Origin: Lineus longissimus
Taxonomy: Eukaryota > Nemertea > Pilidiophora > Heteronemertea > Lineidae
Direction of reading: 5' to 3'
Assembly: GCF_910592395.1 (NCBI RefSeq)
Contig: NC_088313.1
Location: 20,972,437-21,036,436 of the forward strand
Length of the DNA: 64,000 nucleotides
Part shown: piece by piece, positions 21,738 through 33,700 of the stretch
Numbering within the stretch: the stretch's first letter is position 1
Layout: each line of letters begins with the position of its first letter
Position numbers and translations under genes: made by a program
The notes under the pieces: generated by a model
The model's database searches: none
Seen by the model: only the letters and a program-made list of their open reading frames with translations
What the model was told of the DNA's origin: nothing

Positions 21738-24447
21738 ATGGCTGACATCACAAACTGGTTCAAAGCGACAGTAAAAACTGTAAAATCTCGCAATAAAGCG
21801 CAAGGAATTTCGAATGATGCTGACAAAAATTCAATCCTGAATACGCATAGACCAAAGAATGAGTTTGCCAAGAAAGCCAGAGACGTTGTAAGTGGGAAAT
21901 TCAGATCCAGATTGCGAATTTTCATCCGACAAATGGTCATTGGCTTAAGTTGCTTGCGTGGCGGGGACGGGGAGGGAGTGTGTGATCTAATTTCGGACGT
22001 CATTGTTTGGTTTTTCTTCAATTCCAGGTTGGTAACATTACCAAGTTAAGAGACTTCCTTGTGGAACACCGGAAGGACTACATCAACCCAAGCAGGTTGG
22101 TTTCATTTGCAGGAATTGAGGTTTTTCTTTGATTTGAGCTTGAAATGACTGAGTCTGAGGGCGCTGAGGGGGACCTCAGGGTTTGGACTGTATTTGTCCA
22201 TCCCAGTGGTCTTGAACCATGGACCACCAGCTCGATATCAATCTCTGGCTGTCTGTCAGTCTTCTATCTTCGTATGAAAATACTCCATACTCTCCTTGGC
22301 TTTATTTCATTGTTTGGTAAGAAAAGACTTAATGAAATCTTCTTGTTGGTTGCAGCCATTTGAATGATATGCAGCACATGACGGACGCTGAACGAGACCA
22401 GATTGATCTAGACGCTCAAGAGATCATGAAGATGTGCTCGGATACAATCAAAAACTTGAGGCTTGAAGGTCAGTGTCTTAAATAGAGTAAAATATTTCAA
22501 GTTAACTATAACACTGCATTGCCACTTTACTGATAAATTCATTGCCCAGCAAATCCTTCCTGGGCCAACCTAATTTTTTGTAGTTACCAGTAAAATATGG
22601 TAGAATCTCATTATCTGCCTTTAACAGTCTGTACTGAAAGCTAGTGGCTTGGATTTGAAAAAATATGATTTTCTTCATAATTACGATGGACAATTATTAA
22701 TTTTCAGTTGTGAATGAGAAGTTAGTCGGAGAAATAAAGGAGCACAGAGAAGCCGTCTTCGACATCATGCAGAATTACCTCAAAGGTTTGTCCCTTTGCC
22801 AATGCCTCCTCTCTGGGATAAAAATCAGAAAAAGATGCTTTTATTCACTTCAAGTTTTGTTATTCTGAACAACCCTTTTGTGACTGTTCACTACAATTCA
22901 TTATTTATTTCCAGCCATCTGCAAGATATACAGTGAGCAGCGGGCCATCAGGGTCAAGAGAGTTGTAGACAGGAAAAGAATGTAAGTTGAAATACAACTG
23001 ATGATGCATCCTTCTTCTTTTTTATTGGTGTGTGTGTTACGATTTCTAGCAGGTTCAACTCGGGTTAAAACTAAGCAATTTTTGGCTTTAATTCGTGCAA
23101 ATTACATATTTTCTGAGTTGTTTCAATGCATTTTGAGCTGTTTGCAGACAAGCAATAGAAATGGATGAAATCAAACTATGTTTCTCCCTAGTTAATCTTC
23201 TGTGATGGTAACCTTTATCCCTCTCTGATTTTAGATCTCGTTTAGAACCAGAGAGGCCTCACAAGTTCAGTAAGAGAACCTCTAGGGAACAGAGCCCTGC
23301 CACGCCAGCAGGAGGAACCAGTACAAAACCATCATTGAGTAAAAGATCAGATGAAAAACAGAAGTTGCTGACAGAGGCAGAACCTTCAACATCTGACCAA
23401 GCTTTAACAAGGTGTAAGTTTCAACCTAATCAGTGTTGTATGTATGTGTTATGAGAGAGTGTCGGTGCAATCCTTTCACCACCTTAGTCCTGTCATCACT
23501 GCAATGTTCATTACAAGAACAAACATAAGAATGTATGGCAAAACATGCTTTGGAATAAACTATTGGAAATACTGTCTTTAGACTGGCTGCTCGATTTGCA
23601 AGAGTTCAGGACTGTCGAGGTCAGAGGGTGGAGTCACCATGTGCAGAATAACCAGATGTTTGCGCTGTGCGGCGTCCTTCAGGTATCTTTGTTGCTTATT
23701 CTTGTTCTTTCCAATATTTCAGCTGCACACCGTGTCCCATCTTTCAGTCCCATCAACTTTGATGAAGAGGAAGATGACGAGATGTCGCCAGAGGAAATGC
23801 AGATGGTATGTTTGATTTCTCTTGCAGCAGAGTGAATGTAATGCTGCTCCAGGTCAAATCCTTTACTGGAATTTATAACTTGGTGTGTCTGCTGGGTCTT
23901 CCTTTATCAGGATGGCTTTGTGATCCTGATCTTATTCTGTTGTGACTCGGTTCAGTTTGTCATTGAAATCATCTCCCTTTCAGCTGGAAATGGAGAACAA
24001 GCATTTGTTTGAAGAGATGAACAGTATGGTGGACGAAGTGCGGCAGATCGAGGGCAAGGTCGTGGAAATCTCACGCCTGCAGGAAATCTTTGCTGACAAG
24101 GTTCTTGAACAGGAACGAGATATTGACAGGATTGCCGAAACGGTGGTGGGATCATCGGAAAACATCAAGGAGGGTAATGAGGAGATCAGAGAGGTGGGTT
24201 TATTCACTTTTATGTTGATCAAATACTATTTAACAATATTTAATTGTATCAAAAAGATATGAGATAGCAAGACAGGAATTGAGAGCAGAGCTGAATTGTT
24301 CTAGATGTTAGAAGCTAACCCAGTACTCATGTCTCTCCTATCTGTTTCCAGGCAATGAAAAACAACGCTGGCTTCAGAGTGTGGATTCTCTTCTTCCTGG
24401 TCGTGTGTTCATTTTCACTTCTATTCTTGGACTGGTATAATGCGTGA
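21738..24447 (+). CDS. STX18: Syntaxin-18, Qa-SNARE of Golgi-to-ER traffic
   Basis: Target SNARE on the endoplasmic reticulum that works with BNIP1, USE1 and SEC22B and the NRZ tether in retrograde fusion. Exons: 21738-21887, 22028-22095, 22356-22468, 22708-22785, 22915-22981, 23235-23413, 23723-23805, 23984-24193, 24352-24447; phases fit throughout and give 347 residues (human 335). The N-terminal domain begins [20 protein letters not shown] and continues through [14 protein letters not shown] and [15 protein letters not shown] Ser/Thr/Pro-rich linker (about residues 150-215) follows. The SNARE motif spans roughly 255-316 with zero-layer Gln289 in [10 protein letters not shown], and the C-terminal membrane anchor is about 326-341, ending DWYNA. 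All key features are intact. Two donors are weak (gttggt and gtttgt). Confidence 0.97.
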
Positions 24448-25392
24448 TGGTCTCCATCAATGCCGCAGATCATCTTCTTCTTGTGCAATTGTAACTGGTG
24501 CTAGACATGTAGCTACATGCTTTGTGTTGTGAGGATACGCCTAGACCTGTCACACCAGTTGGTAGAACGGTTGTGTACATTTGGTTATTGTTAAAACCAA
24601 ATATTTGCTGTAAATACATAACTTTGTTTAAAATTGTCTGTTTGCTTTTATCTTTGCCTTGAAATTTGCAAGTTGCTCCCAGCCATCAGCTGCAATAGAC
24701 TGTTATGAATACATGACCTCACCGTGATTTCCCCATCTCTTTCCTCCAACATGCGTTGCCCCGAAGTATTTGACTTGGTTGTTACTGTTCTGTCTTTAAG
24801 CCCACTAGCTGCTCTCAAACAATGGAGAAACATCCGCACAGTTCATGTTGCTGGTCCAGGTCAATCGACAGCTCTCATACTAGAGCAACCACTTGGTTCT
24901 AACCATACTTGTTATCAATGTCATAACAAAGCAAAGAATTCATTGTCTTCAACATGGATTCCCTGGACAAAAGGTTATCGGAGACATCTCCATGCCATCA
25001 GATTGTTGACATTTTGCAAGGTTGTGACTATGTCTTGCAGCAAACTTCCCGCAGTTAATCTTCATTGGTTCACAATCAAATGACCATGTAAAATGATGGG
25101 TCAGAATGAACAAGGCATAGATTGCTCAGAAAATGTAATGAATGCATGAATTCAATAATATTGCCTTTATTCAATGAAATAATAGGATGTATTTTGGTAA
25201 AAAATCTCGAAACTGAGCCTCTGTCCTGAGGAAATGATCTGCATGCACACAACTCTCTGATAAGGATAAGTGACAGCACTAAAATTGCTGGCAAACTCGA
25301 AACGAGGAAGGGGTAACGTCAGAACAGACAGTCCAAATCATTGACTCTCAGTCAAACATTGACGTCACTGTATCGCCATATCCCCTAGACTT
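24448..25392. other. Convergent 3' flanks of syntaxin-18 and PAAT
   Basis: Holds the 3' UTRs of the two converging genes. No canonical AATAAA is obvious for syntaxin-18. The PAAT side has TTTATT (minus-strand AATAAA) at 25166-25171. A 119-codon plus-strand ORF at 24724 has no recognisable content. Confidence 0.55.
25166..25171 (-). promoter_or_regulatory. Poly(A) signal for PAAT homologue
   Basis: AATAAA on the minus strand, about 225 bp after the stop codon. Confidence 0.5.
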
Positions 25393-27290
25393 TCAGTCTA
25401 ATGCCATATCACCATCTCCCCCAGTCTTTGCACTGGTAGATTCACCACCAGGCGGCTTATCTGCCATTAAATTGAGTAACAAATCTAATTTACTCATGAT
25501 CCGCGTCTCCACCCCTTGGAGCTTCTCATCTACATTTGTCATAATTTTCTTTTCCATGTCCGAAATCTTTTTATCAACAACTTCTAAGACAGCTTCAGGT
25601 GTAGTAGCTTCCATACTACTTGAATCACCTACAGGTGGTGCCACCTTTGAAACAGTTTCTTCAAGTTGGCGCTGCTTTGAAACAGTTCCACAGATATTAC
25701 GGAGTGAATCTAGCATGACAGAAGAGTCTGACGTCTGTCCCCCCATCATGCCCTGCATCATGTTCATTAAATCTCCCTCAGTTATAGATTGTGACGTGGG
25801 GCTAGTGACTCCCGTGGCATCAGCAGTTGACAGACGAGACATCATAGCTAAGAGTCCTGTCATTCCTGCAGCTTGTCCTCCTCCAGGTGACATCATGCTG
25901 GATGCTCCAACATGAGACTGAAATAGGAGAGAGTATGAGTATCATTCGAGTGGTATTCCGTTGAATGATAATGAAACACATGATCCTCTAATCTTATACA
26001 TGTTCCACTCCACTATTTGAATATGAAATAACTGCAATCCTTTATAAGAGCAATGGTACACAACTGGTGCATGTTCTGCCTGGATGCTTTGAGACATGTT
26101 CCTCCTCGACATGTATTGAACATTGCCCAATAAAAACTAGAAGGTCTAGCATCACACCCACCTGCTGGTAGTTTCTGACAGACTGCAACATACTCTTTGC
26201 TTCATCTGGTATGGTCTGGCCCATGTCGTCAAGGAGTTCCTGCACTTTGTCATAGTTGATGCTACCTGTTGACATTGATGGCGACACACCTCTTGTTCTC
26301 ACTCTAATTTTGAAGACCCGGAGCTGGTCTTTATTTTCATACTTCAAAAACTGAAAATAAACAAAACATGAAGTGACCATACACAAAACTGGATTGCCCT
26401 ATTTTGGACATTTTCGGATTATGCTCAGGCATTCACATCGAAGCAGAGTGATCACATTCCAGCCCCATTACACCCTGGCAACTGGAGAACTTCAAATCAC
26501 TCCCCATGATAAAAGCATGTCCTTAGTCAGACAACTTCTTGCATCACAGCATATGATGCACAAGAGCAGTAATTCCTGGCCCAGGACTTACCTTGATCGA
26601 ACATTCTGGCACTGGCTTCTCAAAGAGAACATCCTTAACATAAATCTCTGCTCCACTCGTACTTTTGATTGGTGTCCCCTTTCCAGTACCAAGGTAACCC
26701 TGCTTCTGCGAGTGGACTTCTATGAACTTTGCCTCACTGATTAATGATATTCCCTCAATAAACACATCTGTGTTGTTGTGCGAGGGCACTAAGTTTATGG
26801 TGCAGACTGTGGTGGGCTCTGTTGCGGCATTATTTGGATTGGTGAGAATCACACTGCTTGCATAAGTGTCATCTATTTCATCAGGCGTTAAAGACCTGAA
26901 ACAGAAGGAACATTTATGATTGTTGTTCTAGAAAGCCTAACAACACTTCCAATACTTATACATGTCTGGTTTTATAAGTATTGTGTATTCAGTAGCTAGC
27001 CTTCAGTAGCTAACTGCAGGCAGTCCACATAGTATACCAGTTGTGATGTGGCTATCTATGCCAGAGTCTTGGTCTTTTGTTCTTCCTACATTATTTGGGC
27101 CTACCAGTACTAATTGCGATGCGTTTACAAGTCTAAGACTAAGCATGCAAAAGAGAAGATCTAGATAAAAGAGAAGTCAGAAGACATGTTATGATTACCC
27201 ATCATCACATTTCTCTAAAATATGTCCAATATACACCCCTCCTTTAATCTCCCATTCGGTCTGAATATCAAACCCGATTGGTTTCTCCAT
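25393..27290 (-). CDS. PAAT: PAAT (C10orf88) homologue, ABC-transporter-associated protein
   Basis: The mammalian protein binds mitochondrial ABC transporters (ABCB7, ABCB8, ABCB10) and has been reported to have ATPase activity. Exons on the minus strand: 27199-27290, 26592-26895, 26162-26350, 25393-25917; phases agree and give 369 residues (human 445). The order matches the human protein from memory: an N-terminal WEI-type start, a beta-rich domain with VFIEGISLISEAKFIEV, then DKVQELLDDMGQTIPDEA followed by SVRNYQQ (human has a matching DKVQ..MGS and VRCQQ), a low-complexity linker and a C-terminal helix MEKKIMTNVDEKLQG continuing into SKLDLLLNLM. GYLGTGKGT resembles a Walker A loop but has Gly where Ser/Thr should follow the Lys. 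Head-to-head with FANK1. Confidence 0.9.
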
Positions 27291-27745
27291 TGTCTAACAA
27301 TAAATACGCGTCAACTTGGCCACAGCTGGAAAGAAAAGCATGAAAAAGTCTACATTTCCCCTCAAAACTGCAAAAAATCACTTTTTATGGTCGCAGCCAT
27401 CTTGAAGTTGTTGGCGTTGTTTTGACCATACGACCCCCTGTAATATTTATAAATCAGGAATACATGTGCAATTAATCAGCTTAAATCACACAACTTTTTA
27501 ACGGGATATCGATTAATTATCAGTGCCCATTAATTCAGTTCAAAGATAAAGTTTTAAACAGCCGAGGAGCTCATCAAAGACACCGATTCCGTTAGCGGCC
27601 CCTGTGGAAATAGATTTCTGGTAGAAACAACGCGCAGGTTGTTTTCATTGGTGATTGTTGTCGAACACTTCGTTCTCTCTCTTTGGACCCGTAATGTCTT
27701 TTATTAGAGGCTAATCAACTTCATTCACGCCGTTAATAATCCAGT
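27291..27745. promoter_or_regulatory. Bidirectional promoter, PAAT / FANK1
   Basis: Only 455 bp separate the two start codons, which diverge, so both promoters must share this interval. A YY1-type site (GCAGCCATCTT, 27393-27403, reading AAGATGGCTGC toward PAAT) lies about 100 bp upstream of the PAAT ATG, a usual place near transcription starts. No TATA box near either gene. Confidence 0.7.
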
Positions 27746-30700
27746 ATGTCCGGAAGTAAGTACATACATATATTTCATAATGCTTTGTGCTCCATTTCTC
27801 ATGTTTGAAGAACTTTTTTGGAGGAGATGCTTTTGACATTTCCAGAATCCACGCAGTACATCAGTACTGTAACTGTCTACTGACAGTAGTCATCATCTGT
27901 ACTCAGCTACCACACACTGACACAGATGTTGACTGCACTCAACTTGGAGATTATCATGAAGATTTTTGTTGTTGATATGACATCATTAACAATGACGGCT
28001 CTCTCAGTGTGAACTGTTACCTGAAAGCCATCTCTAGTATATTTTACAAGCAGTGGTGCCATTCATTGTGTGTCAACTGTCATGAATCATTGAATGACAT
28101 GATGAGGACTTTACCTTTCAGGTGCAGATCCACCACCACGCCCGCCACCCCCTACTGCGGGTGCTATCACTCATTATAACATCGAGCTACAGTGGGCAGA
28201 TGCCCTCGAGAGAGTGAACGAGATGATGAGCACCAGGAAAGGCGACAACCGCACCAAGGTTGTGCTCCAACAGGAAGACAAGCGTGGCAATTGGGATCTG
28301 GTCTACAGGTTGGTCCAGAAATAATATTCTCTGTGACAGATGGGGTACACTGTAGAACACGATCACTTGTTTTGCCTGTGCTGTTCTGGTCTGGTGTCTG
28401 AATGAAGGCTATTTCACTGGAGAGTTCCAGCAGCTGGCAGTCTAGGACCTGTTGGGGGTGATCTTCACAGGAGAATCACTGGATTAGAAAATGGCGTACT
28501 GTTCTCTTTTTACAATCAAACACAGTCTGCCCCGTCTGTTTTTCTATCCAGTTAGTCTAAGCACCATCTCTTAATTAACATCAGTGTCAATTGAATCTAA
28601 TCAACAATACACAAATTCCTATCCAAATCTAGCCTCAAGAGTGGGTGCTTGAAAGTTTCAGTTAGTTTCTGTCTTAGATTTACACAGATTGAACACACTG
28701 GCATTAGCAGTTAGGCTTATTTCTACAAAGTTTGTTTACTTTACTTTGGTCACAAATGTCTTGGAATCTTAACATGTATAGTGTTTAGTTTAGGTTTTAC
28801 ACTTTAACATTTTGAATTAGTGTGATATAAACTAAGTAAAACATGATGTCATAAGGCTGGATTTGTTCGACTAGACACAAAGAAAATATTAGTACATATT
28901 TAACTTAGTACTGAGGAGTGAAAACCTTTCAGTTTGTGCCATTTGTTAAAGTATTCAATCATTTATTGCTGCCTCAGTCGTGTTATTGGTTATCCATGTT
29001 GCGTGACAAGTGGATATGAACAATGGCTTCCTGGTTACCCCAAGTTTTGATTTCAAAACATATTCAATTATCAAAGATACAGGTCCCTTCAGCCTTCAGG
29101 CTTTGGACAATGACTGTGTGCTTTCAGCTTGGTTGCGAATAGTATGATATCACCTTCTTGACTTGAACCACATTCCTGTACAAATACTCATACAAAATAA
29201 ATAATAACGGTTTCGTTGCCATGGCCAATCCAATATTTGAAAAAGAAATGTTGCCAGGTTCCACTGTTGAAGTGTTGTGAGGACAGGGTCAGGGAAGGTA
29301 GTGCAGTAAGACATGGTTTTACAGGTGATGTTGACATGAACTGCTTGGGAAACAGATCAAACACAATTGTCTGAATGCCATTTTGAAAGGCGTTCTGAAT
29401 ATTGATTGAGTCTTTTGGTTCACTTCCTGTGGTATGTAACGTTTCAATTTGAACTGAATTATTGAAATTGCTGTTGTGTGACGGCTCTAGGTATTGCCTT
29501 AGTTGATTGGCCGGTCAGTGTTAGCGGACAAATAACATGATAACATGGGAAGATAGCTATTTTAATGAACCTTCTTGAGTCGATATCATGAATGTCAATA
29601 AGAGGACTGATTGCACATTGATATTTTTGTGAGAAATGCCTGGAAGCAATGTTACTCCTTACAAATCTGAAGGGGAAATACAAAAATCATGAACATTGTT
29701 TGGGACTAATCGTAGGTGGTAGTGTCTGAATCCTTTTAAAGTGAACCAAGCTTGCGTTATTTGTGCCAAACAATATTGTCATAGGCCTAGAAGCGAAGAC
29801 CACTTTCTAAAGGTGCTTGTGCAATCATGCATTGATGAAATAGGTTTACTGTTATTGAGTTATTCATATGATCCTACATGTTTTAATAAGCATTATACTC
29901 CACAAGCTGTCTGATAGTTAGATATAAAATACGGTCTTTTGTGAAAATTCTATAGAATTAGGACGTGACGCAATAAATAAAATGACAACCAAGTACATAT
30001 ATGTACCTGTAGATAATATATCGTCAAGAGTATAACATACTGCCCACTTTTATGAGATGTTTTTATACATTGGACTTGCAGTCTTTGTGGATGTGAAAAT
30101 GGCCTCTAATGTCTTATTTTCTCAAGATCATGGGAAGTCTTGAGGCACTTTGCACTGAGATAACATCGTATAATATATATTGAGGTTCTTTTTGACATGT
30201 TTGGTCTGAGTCTCCCAAGGTATCCCACATAAACATTGGCAGTTTCTATATTTGTGCAATCTTTGACCAAATATTGGTAGTGCACAAGTATTTTGGGAAA
30301 CAACTGTGGGCTATTTCTATGCCACCACTTCAGGCCTTGGCTACCAAGATTGCACTCGGTATGTACACTTCATGAAATATCCTCAGTCTAAAGTTCAACA
30401 CAGGCATTCCAATGGTGAAGTTCTCGTTGTATAAGTGTTAGGACATCCGATCGACTTGGTGTCTCCCATGAGTATTTGGATTTCGATAAGTATGTCAAAC
30501 GAGGCTAATAATTACCTCAATGATGAACAGCATTAAAAATGTCTTTATTAATTCTTGAATATGCCCTACTAACTTTGGCATGCCAGGTACATGCAGCTGA
30601 ATGACAAACATGGCTGATGTATAAAATAGGTCTCATGATCACCAAGTGAGACGGAAAACCTCACGTTGAGAGTAGCTACTGCTCAAGGCGTGTCCATTCT

Positions 30701-33700
30701 GCCTTGGACAGAATCATGGCCATCAAAGTAGACTGTTTCATTAAAAACCTACCCTTCATTTCATGTATTGATTGACACTCTTCATTCACTTTCTCCTTGA
30801 CTGCCTGCCCAGGAAGTTAAATCGCATGTCTGCATATAATAAAGTAATTCCCTGCGGTTACAATGTAGCCAGCAACTCAAACCAACCAAGCCACTCATTT
30901 TAGAGAGAGATCGATTTATGTTTACTGCAACAACGGTATCTTTCAACAGAATAGGTTGTCAGGCTTAGGTCAACTTGCATATTAATTGGATAGAGTGATT
31001 TGTGGCTACGGCATATTGCTGTGGTGGATGGGGATTAGTGGAATTACAATTTGCACTTCGACTTTCAAACAATTTCATGAGTTTAGTGACAGAGCTACAG
31101 TTCACTGATGTTAAAACTGATCACATTAAATCTGGCACTGGCAAGGGGGCTGTGCAAAGGCAAAGTAGTTCAATCTTTGCATGGTGGTCTCAAATGTTAG
31201 GTTGACATCACTCAAATTCCATCATTTTATGAGTTCTGAGTCAATGGCGGTTTCAGATTCATTTCAAGAAGACATCACAGTTTGTCCAACTCTTCCAAGT
31301 CAATATGCCTTGTCATGGTTTTCTCAGAATGAAAGCTAAATCGGTTGTTCGATTGACCATTGTCAAATTACTTGGTAAAGAATGGTGTGAATGAAGGCCT
31401 TATGATTAGTTTATTTACTGACTTTTTGTATGAGTTCAATCCTTAAACCCAGGAGACTTGCAATATACTGTCATCTTAAGCCTAAAAATGCGGCAATCTG
31501 CTGCCACATGCTTGGATACTTTTAGCCCTCAGCAACTACAAATGTATGACTCAAGGCAAACTCAGAGTTGTTGGCCCGATTTGACTTGATATGACAAACA
31601 TTAGCATGTGTGTTTACTGCACTCCTCAATCAAATGCCTCATTAGCTTTCCCAGAAACGTCAGAGACTGCAATTCACAAAATTTTCACATTTTATGTGTC
31701 AACAACAAATCACTTAAGTTATGATGGATGAATGAACTATAAAAGTTCAAATAGATCAGTCTCATAAGCCTTTTATGGCCAGGTCCCACTTGAATGTGTG
31801 GTGGTACTCTGTCATGGAGTTGCTTCTTTCAATGAGGAGGGTGCCACCAGAGAAGGAGGTGTCGAACGAGTTGGGCGGGGTTAAAGGAAAATGCAATAAC
31901 ATTCCAATCGTGGTGATCCTTATTGAACTTGAAGTATTAACAATTCAACCAGTAAAGTGAGACGCTTCTAATTGCTCTCATGTGGCCCATCATAGTCTTT
32001 GATTGATAGTAATATTGGCAAATTTCGAGCTTTACAGGCCCAAGCTGTTTTGGCATGAGGAAGGATTTGGTATTTTTAGACAAACAGGTTACTGAAATCC
32101 CTACACAGCTTTAAAGTTAAGTTCATGGCTTTGATCCTTCAACAGATTTCACCTCCTATGGGATCCAAATCCCTTATTTCATATGATGCTGTTGAGCCCC
32201 ACCTGATTTTAAGAGGCCTTCTCTGAGTACGACACAAAAGTTGGGTAAGCGAAGAATATGAATACATGTATTTGTATGACTATTGAAGGCTTTGGTGTAC
32301 AGTGCACTAGCAATGAGAATAATGCTACTGCATTCACCTACTGTACTGTCTAAAGGCCCCAGGCATGAAGCTGAAACATCTCTCTGACAGGTTGATGTAC
32401 ATACGTCGTGCTTTTCACTGAACAAGGGTCTGCTTCAAAGCACAGTTCTCTCACCATTAAGGTCTCCGCAGAGGAACTCTGGGTTGTCATTAGCTGCTAG
32501 TGCAGCGCTCATAGGGGTTCAAACCTTTGGATTCAGAGTTGGGCACCATATAACCAGAACGCCGCCATGCTTCATATTATTAATACAACATCATAACATG
32601 GTCTGAAGGGCTACCTTGCCTTCAGTGTTCCAGTTATCTAGCTCTTCCGTAGTTTGCTGACCTAAAGCCACTGTCTTGCTTCTAAGATAGGCTTATACTT
32701 CTAACGAACCATGTCCTTTCTCTTTTCAGTGGATATTCAAAGCGGACAGTGGTAGATGGCCTTGAACCCCTCTCAAAATATCGCTTCCGACTTCAATTCA
32801 AAACTGCCGGTGGTTCCAGTGATTGGAGCGCCCCCTGCTCTGTTGCCACACGCAGTAAGTAGGAGCAGGAAGAGACCTCTGGAGCTGTCCCAGTGTAGAG
32901 TTATCTCTGCTGCAGTCAGTTGTGGTCTGCAAGTGGGACTGTCTTGTTGAATTCGTTTGAAAATGCTGACATGTCAAACAATGCAATACTGACAGCTCTG
33001 GCCTGTTTTTGTAAGAAATCAATAACCTTATTGAGCTTTTGTATGAGTTGAGTAATTGGCACATTTGATTTACTTTAGACAAGTGACATCTCTTATCAAT
33101 GTTAAGTAGATCAGTACTTTATTAATAGTTAATCTCCTAGGAATGACATGGACTTGGTAACCCCCACTAGCTTTCAGACTGTGTTGTGTGGACTGGACAA
33201 CTTGTCGCATTGCTGTGTCAATGTTTATTGCCATGATGGTGTTAATGTTTGCCACCCTTCGGGGGATGGGGAGAGGGGTTTGTAATCACAATGAATGAAA
33301 GGGAAGTTGCCTTCAGTCATATTTCAGCCATAAATGTCCATAGTTCGCTGGGAAAGTTAGCATTGATTGTTTTATAAACATTATCATTATTTTCCAGAGG
33401 AGCCTTTAACCACAGAACATCTCCATAGAGCAGTAAACAGAGCTGATCTTATGGAAATAGAAAAAGTCATAGCATCTGGGTAAGAGAAAGATGGACCATA
33501 CTGCAAACTGATGAATGAGATTGAAACTTTGAGAACCAAAAATGGTCTTTTTCAGACATTTTCACATTCACAATGTTGTATTGGGCCCTGTTAGTGCGAG
33601 AACATTAATTTGTGAATTGATGGCTGTTGCTGACATTGTGTTCACAGCACCAAACCAACTTCTAAGCCTTTGCTCATGTTTAATATGAGAGGACGAATGA

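Noticed and set aside
25472-25915. 147-codon plus-strand ORF
   Set aside because: Antisense to PAAT exon 4, which is supported by family similarity.
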